64,000 nucleotides of DNA from CAWCAW01 sp963714125 (GCA_963714125.1 OY970234.1:2852001-2916000); one strand, 5' to 3'. Shown: positions 26,957 to 36,728, numbered from the stretch's first letter. Notes: generated by a model not told the origin, from the sequence alone. Program-made: numbers and translations.

Positions 26957-28402
26957 TCACACCCCGGTGCGCGCTTCGATGCGTCCCTTGGCAACAGCGT
27001 CGACAAGCAGGGCGTAGTCCGCGTCGGTCTGATCGGCGTAGGCCAGAGCGAAGGCGGCGATGGCATCGTCAAAACCGGCACTGCCACCGAGATAGCCGGC
27101 CAATCGCGTCGCTGACAACGATCGGGCGTGGGCCCGAGCCAGGGCCCAACCGCAAAGTTCGACGTAGTCGGAAAACGAGCGGGCGTCCAAGGTGGAAAGG
27201 ACGATCGAACCTTTCATGTCGCGCAGCTGGCGTATGTAGTAATCGATGCCCCGTGACATGGACCAACCCAGAAAACTGTCGGCGGCGGCTTGCATGATCT
27301 TCTGCCCGGCCACCACCCGACGCCCCTGGGGAAGGACCGGCCTCAGCCGGGGCACGTGCCCTCGAGCCTTTCCTTGCGCACCGTGGGGCAGGTGCGGAAG
27401 GTTGGCAGCCAGCACCGACGCGCGCGCTTCTTTGACTTGCAGGAGCAGTGGATCGCCAACATCGCTCTCGAGGAGCGCCACGAAACAACGGGTCCCCACG
27501 CTCCCCACTCCCACGACCTTCAGAGCGATATCGACGAGCTTGAAGCGCCGCATAAGAACACTGTGGGCGTCATCGAGTGATTGCACGTAGTCGTCGAACA
27601 AGGCCCGCAGGATGGCGGTGTGCTCGTCCACTCCCTCGTGGGTGATCAGTGGTGGATGGTCGACGATGCGCCGCGTCCCTCCTCGCACAAGCTCGGTCAG
27701 TTTGGGCATGGCCGCCGCCGACGTGTGGCGGCGAGCACTGGCCACCGACGCCTTGATGGGCACTGAGGCCGTGCCGAACAGCTTTACGGCCGCTTTGGCA
27801 TCCACTTTGGAATACCAGATGTCGACCAAGGGCATTCTTCCGTAGCGCGCCATATGGAGCCGATACGAGCGCGCCGCGTTGCGGGCCACCTTCCACTGCT
27901 CGTCACGGGTGAGTCCCGCGCCCCGCGCCGCCACCACGGCGCTGGCGGTCATTCGCTTCAGATCCCACTCCCAGGGCCCCGAGTGCGTCTCGTCGAAGTC
28001 GTTCACATCGAATAGCAGGTTCCGCTCGGGGGACGCGAAGAGACCGAAGTTGGCCACATGCGCATCGCCACACGCCTGCACGTTGATGCCTGTGACCGGT
28101 GACGTGGAGAGGTCCATCGCCATCACCGCGGCCGAGCCCCGCAAAAAAGCAAAGGGGGACTCGAGCATTCGGCCCCAACGCACCGGCACCAGCTCGGGCA
28201 GCCGGGTGGCGTTTTGCGCCTCCAAGATGCCCAGCGGATCAGGACGGTTGGCAGCGGGGCTCCACGCCGCATGCGCCTTGCGAGGCACGGTCTGACGGAG
28301 CTCCCGGCCGCAGCGTCGCTCGCGTGCGTGAGCCTCCATGTACCCATAGTGGCCCGAGTAGCGCCGTGTCGTGTGGCCCTGCTTCATTTCGAGATCGCTC
28401 AC
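26957..28402 (-). CDS. DUF2252 family protein
   Basis: About 481 aa from GTG 28402 (TTG three bases earlier, ATGs at 28387 and 28339 are alternatives). Family landmarks are RMLESPFAFLRGSAAVMA, CGDAHVANFGLFASPERN, VNDFDETHSGPWEWDLKR and QKIMQAAADSFLGW, the kinase-like DUF2252 core with a putative HxN/DFD nucleotide site. Function is uncharacterised. It converges with the aldo/keto reductase gene, 21 bases apart. Confidence 0.9.
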   Translation of the reverse strand: MSDLEMKQGHTTRRYSGHYGYMEAHARERRCGRELRQTVPRKAHAAWSPAANRPDPLGILEAQNATRLPELVPVRWGRMLESPFAFLRGSAAVMAMDLSTSPVTGINVQACGDAHVANFGLFASPERNLLFDVNDFDETHSGPWEWDLKRMTASAVVAARGAGLTRDEQWKVARNAARSYRLHMARYGRMPLVDIWYSKVDAKAAVKLFGTASVPIKASVASARRHTSAAAMPKLTELVRGGTRRIVDHPPLITHEGVDEHTAILRALFDDYVQSLDDAHSVLMRRFKLVDIALKVVGVGSVGTRCFVALLESDVGDPLLLQVKEARASVLAANLPHLPHGAQGKARGHVPRLRPVLPQGRRVVAGQKIMQAAADSFLGWSMSRGIDYYIRQLRDMKGSIVLSTLDARSFSDYVELCGWALARAHARSLSATRLAGYLGGSAGFDDAIAAFALAYADQTDADYALLVDAVAKGRIEARTGV

Positions 28403-28663
28403 CAACGGTGGTGACCCTCACTCACCTCACGACCCACAGTCGCTGTCACCCCACCTATAGAGGTTCTCACGCCGGTTTGCTCGCCGGGCGGCAAGGTGCG
28501 CGACGGATCCCAATAGGGCCAGCGACCTGGGGAAAGACAGCCCAGGGGGCTATCCGTCGGGGACGTCCTCCAACCCCAGAAACGCCTCTGCGTGACCGCT
28601 TTGTCCGGTCTGGCGCGATCGGCTCTAGATAAATCCCCAACACCGCAGCTAGGCTTACCTTCC

Positions 28664-29896
28664 GTGGCACCCGGGGGGAAACGGCGTGAGAGGGAGCAAG
28701 AGGCCGAGCTGGCGGCCTGGAACACCGCGCACGAACGTGTGCAGTGGTTCCTGACCAGGGCGGAAAGCTTCGCCGGCGTGACCAACGCCGAGGACCCGAC
28801 CATCCCGGTCCAGCTCGAGTTGGACGAGCACGCCCTGCTTGTCCTACCCACGGTCTCCCTGGTCGAACCCCGTCGCCTGGCCGGGCATTGGATCGGCAAC
28901 GGCGCCGGCTTCACCTTCTGGGTCGAGCGCGGTGCGCACTACCGCTCGACGACGGGCACCGACAACGGCGACGAAGCCATCGTGACGGACACGGGAACCA
29001 CGACGGTGACGGACCGTCGAGTGGTGTTCTCCGGCACGCAGGGTACCTACGAGTGGCCCTATGACGACGTGCTCGGCTTCTTCCATGCCGAGAATCCCCC
29101 GTGGACAGCAATCCCGGTGGCCGGACGCGAAAAGATCTCAGGCGTTCGCTACGACCCGGCCCATGCCGAAGCCTTCCGGTTCTCACTGACGTTGGGAATC
29201 GCCCGCTTCCACGTAAGCGCCAACACCCTCGTAGCCGACATTCGTCGTCAGCTCAACGAAGTGGAAGCCGACCGACCCGGTGGCGTTGCACCCCAACCCA
29301 TCCCTGCGGTCGTGCAGGCCCCCGGACCGGTGGAAGCCGTCGCTCCTGTTCCGGTAGCCCCGGTGGCGCCGGCCCCGGCCCCTGTCCCTGTCCCTGTCCC
29401 GGTGGAAGCCGTAGCGCCGGTTCCCCTGGAGGCCGTCGCCCCCGTACCGGTGGAAGCCGTCGCTCCTGTTCCGGTAGCCCCGGTGGCGCCCGTCCCCGTA
29501 CCGGTGGAAGCCGTCGCTCCGGTTCAGGTGGAAGCGGTCGCTCCCGTACCGGTGGAGGCGGTTGCCCCCATCCCAGTGGAAGCGGTCGCTCCTGTTCCCG
29601 TAGCCCCGGTGGCGCCCGTGCCCGTGGAGGCCGTCGTTCCCGTGACCGTCGAGGCGGCCGCGGTGTCCGACAACGGTCCTGCCCCAGTGTCTGCGGCCAC
29701 GGTCCCGGCGGTCACCGTCCCCGCGGCAGCCACCGTGCCGGCGTCGGCCGAGCCGGCCGCTACCGAGAGCGCTGCGGCGGCCGTGACAACTGAGACATCG
29801 GACTTGCCCGCCGCTGGCTGGTACCACGATCCCTACGGCACGGCCCGAGTGCGTTGGTGGGACGGCAAGGAGTGGACCAACCACACTTCGCCCTGA
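28664..29896 (+). CDS. DUF2510-domain protein with long Val/Ala/Pro repeat
   Basis: About 410 aa from GTG 28664 (an in-frame GTG at 28592 would add 24 residues). Residues ~1-190 form a PH-like/GRAM-like globular domain (LLVLPTVSLVEP, TTTVTDRRVVFSG, YEWPYDDVLGF). A low-complexity stretch of repeated VEAVAPVPV units follows, then a Ser/Ala/Thr linker and a C-terminal DUF2510 motif (AGWYHDPYGTARVRWWDG, WTNHT). DUF2510 is common in membrane or secreted actinobacterial proteins; here no membrane span is seen. The function is unknown. It converges with the GGDEF-EAL gene. Confidence 0.85.
   Translation: MAPGGKRREREQEAELAAWNTAHERVQWFLTRAESFAGVTNAEDPTIPVQLELDEHALLVLPTVSLVEPRRLAGHWIGNGAGFTFWVERGAHYRSTTGTDNGDEAIVTDTGTTTVTDRRVVFSGTQGTYEWPYDDVLGFFHAENPPWTAIPVAGREKISGVRYDPAHAEAFRFSLTLGIARFHVSANTLVADIRRQLNEVEADRPGGVAPQPIPAVVQAPGPVEAVAPVPVAPVAPAPAPVPVPVPVEAVAPVPLEAVAPVPVEAVAPVPVAPVAPVPVPVEAVAPVQVEAVAPVPVEAVAPIPVEAVAPVPVAPVAPVPVEAVVPVTVEAAAVSDNGPAPVSAATVPAVTVPAAATVPASAEPAATESAAAAVTTETSDLPAAGWYHDPYGTARVRWWDGKEWTNHTSP
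29330..29660 (+). repeat. Coding tandem repeat (VEAVAPVPV units)
   Basis: The DNA repeats blocks such as GTCGCTCCTGTTCC-GGTAGC near 29459 and 29339, and again with small changes near 29582, encoding a run of Val-Glu-Ala-Val-Ala-Pro-Val-Pro. Copies are very similar in DNA, which suggests recent expansion or gene conversion and possible length variation between strains. Confidence 0.8.
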
Positions 29897-29938
29897 CGAG
29901 CGGACCTTCGGGTCGGCCGTCGGACGGGAGTTTGGGCT

Positions 29939-31702
29939 TCAGGCTCCGAGTCGCAGCGGGTACTTGGCCACCAGCTCGTGGGCGGGCACCGGCTTCGAGA
30001 ACAGATAGCCCTGGGCGAAGTCACAGTCGAGCCGACGGAGCACGTCGAGTTCTTGCTCGGTCTCGACGCCCTCGGCAATGACTTGTAGACCCAACGCGTG
30101 GGCCAGCTTGATGACCGCGGCGACGATCTCAGCTCCGCCGGGGTTATCACCGAGCTCGTCGACGAAGCTCTTGTCGATCTTCAAGATATCCAGCGGGAAG
30201 CGCTGCAGGTAGCTCAGCGATGAGTACCCGGTCCCGAAGTCGTCGATGGCCAACGTAACCCCGAGGTCCTTCAGGGCGCGCAACACACGCAGCGCCGACG
30301 CGGCGTCGTTCATCAGCGCACTCTCGGTGATCTCCAGAGTGAGGTTGGCCGGCGATAGCCCCGTGTCGGACAGGATCTGTTCGACGGTCTCAACGATCTC
30401 GGGATGGTCGACCTGGCGAGCCGACAGATTCACCTCGACCGCCCCGCGCGGACCGTTCCACCGATCGGCCTGCCACGTGCGCAGTTGACGGCACGCTTCT
30501 TGCAGCACCCAGGCGCCGATGGGAATGATCAGCCCACTTTCTTCGGCTACGGGGATGAAGCGGTTCGGCGCCACCAGGCCGTGGTCGGGGTGGTCCCAGC
30601 GAAGAAGCGCCTCCACTCCGACGGCCTGCTGGTCACGGATCTCGACTACGGGCTGATAGAAGAGGCGAAGTTCGCTGCGTTCAAGGGCACGGTGAAGCGA
30701 GTGCTCGGTGTGCATCTGATCGAGAACCCGCACCCGCATGGCCTCGCCGAAGACCTCGAAACTGCCACCCCCACGTTTCTTGGCCTGGTACATGGCGGCG
30801 TCGGCATTGGACAACAGCGGGGTGGCCTCGGTGATCCTTTCGGTGGTGCAGGCAATGCCGACGCTGGCGGTGATGAACACCTCTCCGCCCGCAGCTGAGA
30901 TGGGGGTGGTGAGTGCGTGCAGGGCGCGATCGGCAAAGTTGACCGCCTCGCGCTCGGCGTCGTGCCCGTCGAAGAGGACGAGAAACTCGTCACCGCCGAG
31001 GCGAGCCACGACCTCCGCTGTCCCCTCGGACTGCATGAGGCGGGCCGCCACGGCCACCAATACCTCATCGCCAACCTCATGACCAAGAGCGTCGTTGATG
31101 GCCTTGAAACGGTCGAGGTCGAGCACGAGCACCGCCACCGACCCCGGTGCGCTGGTGCCTTTGGCGAGGGCATAGGCCAGGCGGTAGGTGAACAAGGTCC
31201 GGTTCGGCAACCCGGTGAGCGAATCGTGCAGATAGGCATGGGCCAAGGCTTCCTCGGCCGCCTTTTCCTCGTCGTGATCGTGGACGAATCCACCGATACG
31301 AAGATCGGCGCCGTTTCCGATGACATAGGCGGTGCCGGTTACCCGGATCTCGTGTCCCTCGCGGTGCATCAGCTGCAACTCCCGAGGCCGGGTGCGTTCC
31401 ATCCCGTTTACCGACGTGCGCGCCGCTTCCAGGTCGTGTCGATAGCGACCCATGTATCGCTCGGGGATGAGGAAATCGGTAATCGTTCGGCCCAGCACCT
31501 CGTCGCGTGACCACCCGAACATCAACTCGGCTTGACGGTTCCACTCGGTGAGAACGCCGTCGCCGTCGGTTTCGAGGAAGCCATCGCGTGACAGATCAAG
31601 GAGGTGCTGGAACCGGGTCCGCCAACGCCCCAACGCCATCTCGTCGGTTCCCCGGATGCCGGATCGGGCGCTTTGGATGTTGGTCACCCGGTCTGCCACC
31701 AT
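29939..31702 (-). CDS. PAS-GGDEF-EAL cyclic-di-GMP signalling protein
   Basis: About 587 aa from ATG 31702 (the frame continues to GTG/ATG 31894 with Arg-rich content). Order: PAS domain (FQHLLDLSRDGFLETD, ELMFGWSRDEVLGR), GGDEF domain with intact RLGGDEF and LTGLPNRTLF, then an EAL domain with VEALLRW, the DFGTGYSSLSYL loop and KIDKSFV. Both catalytic motifs look intact, so diguanylate cyclase and c-di-GMP phosphodiesterase activity are both possible; the cytoplasmic location is inferred from the lack of membrane spans. No obvious operon partner. Confidence 0.92.
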   Translation of the reverse strand: MVADRVTNIQSARSGIRGTDEMALGRWRTRFQHLLDLSRDGFLETDGDGVLTEWNRQAELMFGWSRDEVLGRTITDFLIPERYMGRYRHDLEAARTSVNGMERTRPRELQLMHREGHEIRVTGTAYVIGNGADLRIGGFVHDHDEEKAAEEALAHAYLHDSLTGLPNRTLFTYRLAYALAKGTSAPGSVAVLVLDLDRFKAINDALGHEVGDEVLVAVAARLMQSEGTAEVVARLGGDEFLVLFDGHDAEREAVNFADRALHALTTPISAAGGEVFITASVGIACTTERITEATPLLSNADAAMYQAKKRGGGSFEVFGEAMRVRVLDQMHTEHSLHRALERSELRLFYQPVVEIRDQQAVGVEALLRWDHPDHGLVAPNRFIPVAEESGLIIPIGAWVLQEACRQLRTWQADRWNGPRGAVEVNLSARQVDHPEIVETVEQILSDTGLSPANLTLEITESALMNDAASALRVLRALKDLGVTLAIDDFGTGYSSLSYLQRFPLDILKIDKSFVDELGDNPGGAEIVAAVIKLAHALGLQVIAEGVETEQELDVLRRLDCDFAQGYLFSKPVPAHELVAKYPLRLGA

Positions 31703-32024
31703 CGCTCTCCGTTGTCGTGAGTCGGCGTTGTCTCGAGTCGGCCTCGACGGCGGCTCGGAGCCGCTGTCACCTGCAACTGACCGGCCCGTCGTACGCTCCT
31801 CGTCCGCCCGCTTCCGGTGCCCAGTGCCAGAAAGAGGACGGCGCTCAGCGTGGCGAATCGTAAGCGTTGTGTCTACTGTGGTCAATGCAACCAAAGTGAA
31901 AATAGTTAAAGGTTGGGCGATAACTCACTGAACGAGTCGTCACCACCACTTTAAGTTCGGTTTTGTCCTTCCGACGACGCCTTCGCATGCGTGCGGGACC
32001 CAGCGCGGGCGCCTACGGTGCCCG

Positions 32025-33077
32025 ATGATGATCGAGGTCACAGGGGTACTGCAGAAAGAGGCATGGGACCGCAACGTCATGCCGCCGGTGGAGAAGGTAC
32101 GTCCCGGCCTGTGGTCCATCCCGGTGCCGATCCCGGACAACCCCCTGCGCTACGTGCTCGTCTACGCCTTTGAACTCGACAACGGCGTGGCCATCGTCGA
32201 TGCCGGTTGGAACACCGAGGACGCGTGGCTGGCGCTGACGACGGGACTCGAAGTGATGGGCGGGTCGATCACCGATGTTCAGGCTGTTCTCGTGACCCAC
32301 ATCCATCCGGACCACTACGGCTTGGCCGGGCGGGTCCGTGAGGAGTCAGGCGCGTGGATCGGCCTGCACCCAGCCGATGCCGAGATGCTCGAGGCTCGGT
32401 ACATCAAAACCGACGACCTCTTGGCTCGGATGCGCGAGTTCCTCTTTGACGCCGGCGTACCCGACACCAAGCTTCCCGACCTCAACTTCGCGTCCATGAT
32501 GATCCGGGGTCAGGTCACCATGGCCGAGCCCGATGTGCTCTTTGAGGACCAACGACGGGTAGACGTGCCGGGATGGGATCTTCAGGCCATATGGACGCCT
32601 GGTCACTCGCCGGGCCATGTGTGCTTCTACAGCGATCGTCACCGTTTGCTTCTTTCGGGAGATCACGTCCTGCCACGCATCACCCCCAATATCGGCGTCC
32701 ACACCCAGCAGTTCCCCAATCCGCTCGGCGAATACCTCGAGTCCCTCTTGAAAGTGCAAAACCTCGGTGTCGACGAGGTGCTCCCGGCCCATGAATACCG
32801 CTTCGCCAACCTGCGCGGCCGGCTCGACGAGATCATCACCCACCATGCTGAGCGCCTGGCGGAAATCGAGCACCTCATCGAAGAACACCCGGGATCGACA
32901 GCCTGGGACATCTCGGTAGCGCTGAAATGGTCGCGGCCGTGGCACGAGATCGCCGACTTCATGCAGCGCGCCGCGGTAGGTGAGACGCTGGCGCATATCG
33001 TGCTCCTGGAGAACCATGAACGCGTGGGACGCGAGGGGTCGTTCCCGTCGCGCTTCTACTTGCTCCCACGCACGTGA
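32025..33077 (+). CDS. Metallo-beta-lactamase-fold hydrolase
   Basis: 350 aa. Zinc motif THIHPDHYG, followed by WTPGHSPGH (third His), LLLSGDHVLP (bridging Asp) and PAHEYRFANL, the classic MBL-fold set. A C-terminal winged region (TAWDISVALKW, ETLAHIVLLE) resembles the LACTB2-like extension. Substrate unknown; glyoxalase-II/LACTB2-type hydrolases are the nearest relatives by motif. It lies 15 bases upstream of the propeller protein gene. Confidence 0.9.
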   Translation: MMIEVTGVLQKEAWDRNVMPPVEKVRPGLWSIPVPIPDNPLRYVLVYAFELDNGVAIVDAGWNTEDAWLALTTGLEVMGGSITDVQAVLVTHIHPDHYGLAGRVREESGAWIGLHPADAEMLEARYIKTDDLLARMREFLFDAGVPDTKLPDLNFASMMIRGQVTMAEPDVLFEDQRRVDVPGWDLQAIWTPGHSPGHVCFYSDRHRLLLSGDHVLPRITPNIGVHTQQFPNPLGEYLESLLKVQNLGVDEVLPAHEYRFANLRGRLDEIITHHAERLAEIEHLIEEHPGSTAWDISVALKWSRPWHEIADFMQRAAVGETLAHIVLLENHERVGREGSFPSRFYLLPRT

Positions 33078-33092
33078 ACGGGCGGTGAAGGC

Positions 33093-34346
33093 ATGACCCC
33101 AGGCGATCATGCAGGCGAGGACGACGAAGCCATTGCCCATCGTCTTCCCGGCTACTCGGCTCGACACGCCACCCAGCGCGCCCGCCGTATGCACCGGCTC
33201 ACCGTGGCGGCCATTGTCATCGTGGTCGTCAGCGCCGTCGGCGCCGTGCTCGCCATTGCTCATGCCAGCCAGAACAAGCACAGCGCAGCGTCGTCTGCCA
33301 CCACGACCTCATCGACGCCCAACCACGCTACGACTGTCACGGCGACAGCCGCCTCCGAGCCGTGGATGCTCGCCGCCGCCCTGGCCGGTGAGGTGCTCCT
33401 GCCCGGATCGACCGGACAGCTGGTGATCATGGGCGGGGCGACGTCAGGGGACCTGCTGGCCGACGGCATTTTCGGCCTGAACACGACCAACGGGAGCCTC
33501 ACGCAACTCGGGGATCTCACCTCCGACCTCGACGATGCCGCCGGGGCCGTCGTCGACGGGAAGCCCACCGCATTCGGGGGAGCCACCCCCGGCGTGGTGG
33601 ACACGATCCAGACCTACGCGCCGTCGACGACCAGTGCCGCCAAGCTCTCCCCCGCCACCGTCACCGGCGCATTGCCCGAGCCTCGCTCGGCCGCAGGCGT
33701 AGCGGTGGTGGGAAACACCGTCTACCTCGTTGGGGGATTCGACGGGACGTCAGCCGATCCCAGCGTGATCGAGAGCAGCAATGGCCAGAGCTTTACCACG
33801 GTGGCGACATTGCCCATTGCGGTGCGGTCAGCTGCCGTTGCTGTGGTCGGGACCAAGCTGTTCGTGTTCGGTGGGGTGGCCTTGTCGGGGCCCGACGCGG
33901 GGAAACCGATCGCCACCATTCAGGTGGTGAACCTCACCAAAGGCAAGGCGTCGGTAGCCGGTCGACTTCCCGCTCCCGTGGCCGGTGCCGCCGCCGGGAT
34001 GATCGGAGACGTGGTGGTGATCGCCGGAGGAGACAACCAGGCGGCGGTAACAACCAAGACGACGACAACCACAACGACGGCTGGCAACAGCGGGAATACC
34101 GGCAACACGGGCAACACGGGCACGGGCGCCACCATCGCCACCCACAATGGAACGACGGGGAGCTCCACCACCATCTGGAGCTTCACCGCCAAGGACGCCA
34201 AAGTGGCGGTAGCCGGTCAGCTGCCCGTGGCCGTGTCCTACAGCGGGGTGACCGTCGTGGGCACGACCATGTGGCTCGTCGGCGGGGATACCGACGGGAC
34301 GCCGGTCTCCACCGTGCAGAGCGTGACCGTACCCGCCAGCTCGTAA
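33093..34346 (+). CDS. Membrane-anchored beta-propeller (Kelch-like) protein
   Basis: 417 aa. A short cytoplasmic tail precedes one membrane segment (about residues 33-54), a Thr/Ser-rich stalk, then repeated strands of the type VYLVGGFDG, LFVFGGVALSG, VVIAGGDNQ and MWLVGGDTDG spaced about 50 residues apart, a Kelch-like propeller facing outside. A low-complexity loop of Thr and Asn/Gly/Thr repeats (NTGNTGNTG) interrupts it near residue 325-350. The function is unknown; no catalytic residues are visible. Confidence 0.8.
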   Translation: MTPGDHAGEDDEAIAHRLPGYSARHATQRARRMHRLTVAAIVIVVVSAVGAVLAIAHASQNKHSAASSATTTSSTPNHATTVTATAASEPWMLAAALAGEVLLPGSTGQLVIMGGATSGDLLADGIFGLNTTNGSLTQLGDLTSDLDDAAGAVVDGKPTAFGGATPGVVDTIQTYAPSTTSAAKLSPATVTGALPEPRSAAGVAVVGNTVYLVGGFDGTSADPSVIESSNGQSFTTVATLPIAVRSAAVAVVGTKLFVFGGVALSGPDAGKPIATIQVVNLTKGKASVAGRLPAPVAGAAAGMIGDVVVIAGGDNQAAVTTKTTTTTTTAGNSGNTGNTGNTGTGATIATHNGTTGSSTTIWSFTAKDAKVAVAGQLPVAVSYSGVTVVGTTMWLVGGDTDGTPVSTVQSVTVPASS

Positions 34347-34373
34347 CGCGGCGCGGCCTAGGCGCGGTCTGCG

Positions 34374-34988
34374 TCAGTGATCACGTCGACGACGGTGAAA
34401 GTGATGCCAGACGATAAAAGCGGCCGCCACCACAAGGGCCGCCACCAGGATCACTAGGGACCACTTTCCGAACGCGTTCACCAACTTGCCGTACGAGTCT
34501 CCCGCCGCATATCCAACGAGCACCCAGGTCACCGCCCAGAGCACGGCCGAGGGCGTGGCGAACAAGACGAAGAGCCGTCGAGTCATTCCCGATAGGCCTG
34601 CCACCCCGGGCACCAGGGCTCGCACCACGATGATCCACCGACCGAAGAACACGGCCGGGGCGCCGTGCTCGGCAATCAACTTTTCGGTTTGGGCCACGGC
34701 ACGGTTTCCCCGCAGCGGTCGATGCCTCAAGAGCCACGGACCGATGAGACGGCCAAGCTCGTAGCCAACGACATTGCCGACCGACGCCATGGTGGCGACC
34801 ACCACGATCATCACCACGACATTGGCGCGATGTTGGCTGGCGATCACCCCACCGATGACAGCGGCCAGCTCGGCGGGGATCACAAAGCCGATGAGAACGG
34901 CCGCCTCCACCCCTACGAGCAGGCCGATGACGACGTAGACGACGGGCCCGTGTAAATGCAGGAGCCACGATTGAATGGAGCCGATCAC
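34374..34988 (-). CDS. DedA/VTT-domain membrane protein
   Basis: 204 aa with the DedA pattern: EAAVLIGFVIPAELAAVIGG, NVVGYELGRLIGPWLL, FFGRWIIVVRALVPGVAGLS and a Gly-rich last helix. DedA proteins are inner-membrane lipid scramblase/undecaprenyl-phosphate transport proteins. It starts GTG and ends in a basic tail (HRRRRDH), convergent with the propeller gene. Confidence 0.92.
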   Translation of the reverse strand: MIGSIQSWLLHLHGPVVYVVIGLLVGVEAAVLIGFVIPAELAAVIGGVIASQHRANVVVMIVVVATMASVGNVVGYELGRLIGPWLLRHRPLRGNRAVAQTEKLIAEHGAPAVFFGRWIIVVRALVPGVAGLSGMTRRLFVLFATPSAVLWAVTWVLVGYAAGDSYGKLVNAFGKWSLVILVAALVVAAAFIVWHHFHRRRRDH

Positions 34989-35092
34989 CGTGGCCCTGCC
35001 AATCCCGGTAGCAACGGCGGCGCGTCAGGCCTCATCGACGCCATCGATCGATCATTCAACCGCCGAGAGCCGGCGGGCACGATCAGATGCGT

Positions 35093-35605
35093 TCAGCGGG
35101 ACCGAGGAGCCCACGTCGTGCTCACCCATGTCCGTCGCCGGCATGCTGGGCACGTCATGAACTGGGTGAACCCTCGCCCCGGTCGCCAAAACCACAAAGG
35201 CAGGTGGAGAATGGCGAATTCGAGCATGTCCACGTCGCTGTGGGCGCCGCACGACGAGCACTCCACCCCGATGGGTCCGAACATTCCGGCGCTTTGACGC
35301 GCGGCATGTGCGGAGCGGGTACCGGCATGCCCGTTGGCCGAACCGGACTTCGGCGCTTGGCTCGCCGACCGAACGGGTCGGACACCGTTGCCCGCCCCCG
35401 AGGGATGGTGCCTGGTCGGCTCTGCACCGTCACCGGCGGGGCTGCGCCGACGACCTTTTGCCGTTCCCCGGGCCGGAGGCGCTGAGAACAAGGCGTGCTT
35501 CCCCGAGGCTTCCTCGTCGACACCGGACCTGGGTCCGCTTTCGTCGCGTTCGGCCGGAGCCCAAAACAGGGCCCGCTTGCCGAGGGGATCAGGAGAATCG
35601 ACCAT
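35093..35605 (-). CDS. Zinc-ribbon protein with duplicated GKRALFxAP motif
   Basis: 170 aa from ATG 35605. The N-terminal half is disordered and carries two related motifs, GKRALFWAP and GKHALFSAP, about 24 residues apart. The C-terminal half has CSSCGAHSDVDMLEFA and TCPACRRRTWVST, a CxxC-x(n)-CxxC zinc ribbon split by a Trp/Pro hydrophobic stretch. It is separated from the upstream ParA gene by 14 bases, so they are co-transcribed. I recognise this as a recurrent neighbour of ParA-like genes in related genomes, from memory only; its function is unknown. Confidence 0.7.
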   Translation of the reverse strand: MVDSPDPLGKRALFWAPAERDESGPRSGVDEEASGKHALFSAPPARGTAKGRRRSPAGDGAEPTRHHPSGAGNGVRPVRSASQAPKSGSANGHAGTRSAHAARQSAGMFGPIGVECSSCGAHSDVDMLEFAILHLPLWFWRPGRGFTQFMTCPACRRRTWVSTTWAPRSR

Positions 35606-35619
35606 GACCGCCTGTCTGC

Positions 35620-36396
35620 TCAGTGAACCGGACGAGGGTCCGCGTCGAGTTCGCGGGCCAAGGCACGGTAGGACGCCGCCCCCGGCGACGCCGGGGCGTG
35701 CTGGATGATGCACCGACCGAATTGCGGGGCCTCGGCGAATCGAATCGATTTTTTGACGGGCGGTTCAAGCACGGGAAGCCCGTAACGCTCCTTGACATCC
35801 TCAAGCACGGAGCGTCCGTGTCGAGTGCGCTCGTCGTACATGGTGGCGATGACGCCCCGCACCTCAAGCTGCGCGTTGGCAAACATGCGAACGTCGTCAA
35901 TGGTCTCGAGCAACTGCCCCACGCCGCGATGGCTCAAGGCCTCGCATTGCAAGGGGATGAGCACCTCTGAGGCGGCCGTTAATCCGTTAATGGTCAGAAC
36001 CCCTAACGAAGGAGGGCAATCGATGAGGATGATGTCGTAGTCGTCGCGCACGGTGGCGAGGGCACGATCAAGGACATGCTCCCGCCCCGTGCGGGTGAGA
36101 AGGTGCACCTCGGACCCAGCCAGATCGATGGTCGACGGCAAGATGTCGAGGCCCACGGCTCCATCGACGGCGCGACGGGCATCGGCGACTTTCAATGTGC
36201 GCACGAATACGTCGTGCAGTGAGTGCTCGAGCATGTCCGGGTTGATGCCCACCGAAAACGTGAGACATGCCTGCGGGTCGAGATCGACGAGAAGGACCCG
36301 CCGGCCCAGCTCGGCGAGAGCGAAGCCAAGCGAATGAACGGTCGTCGTCTTGGCGACGCCACCTTTCTGATTGGCAATAGCCACGACCCGTGCCAC
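35620..36396 (-). CDS. ParA/Soj-family partition ATPase
   Basis: 258 aa. Deviant Walker A KGGVAKTTT at residues 11-19 (Ala in place of the usual Gly, as in several Soj-like proteins), Walker A' VDLDPQA and Walker B LIDCPPSLG. No ParB gene is next to it, so it is an orphan; the downstream zinc-ribbon gene may encode the partner. It starts GTG. These proteins position chromosomes, plasmids or protein cargoes by ATP-dependent DNA binding. Confidence 0.9.
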   Translation of the reverse strand: MARVVAIANQKGGVAKTTTVHSLGFALAELGRRVLLVDLDPQACLTFSVGINPDMLEHSLHDVFVRTLKVADARRAVDGAVGLDILPSTIDLAGSEVHLLTRTGREHVLDRALATVRDDYDIILIDCPPSLGVLTINGLTAASEVLIPLQCEALSHRGVGQLLETIDDVRMFANAQLEVRGVIATMYDERTRHGRSVLEDVKERYGLPVLEPPVKKSIRFAEAPQFGRCIIQHAPASPGAASYRALARELDADPRPVH

Positions 36397-36728
36397 GAGC
36401 GCAGTCTAGAGGGAGGAATGGTGGCCGCCCTCGGGCCCACGGGACCCGAAAAACGAAACCGCATGCCGTGACGGACTCGACACGCACAGATGTTCGCGGC
36501 TCCGCAACCATCGTCAAGGCCGCCCATCCCGAAGGGTGCAGATGCTCGGGGACGACCTCTTTGCACGCCATGAGATGTCACCACCCCAGTCGTACTCAGC
36601 TGCGACTCAGGTGCGAGCAGTCTTCCCGGGCCGAGCCCGTTTCGATCGACGCCTCAACGCGGACTCAGGCCGGCTCCGGGCGTCGGATTCCCCGCCTCAT
36701 CCCCCGGAGCCTTGCCCTGGCAACCGGC
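36397..36728. other. Gene-free stretch between ParA and tRNA-Arg
   Basis: About 330 bases with no convincing gene. It should hold the ParA promoter (reading left) and the 3' flank of tRNA-Arg. I see no strong hairpin, repeat or operator match. Confidence 0.5.

Noticed and set aside
28650..28680. Possible second iron box (TAGGCTTACCTT) upstream of the DUF2510 gene
   Set aside because: Only about 11 of 19 positions match the IdeR consensus and the left half does not fit.
29897..29938. GACC-TTCG-GGTC hairpin between the DUF2510 and GGDEF-EAL genes as a bidirectional terminator
   Set aside because: The stem is only 4 bp and lacks a T-run on either side; too weak to call.
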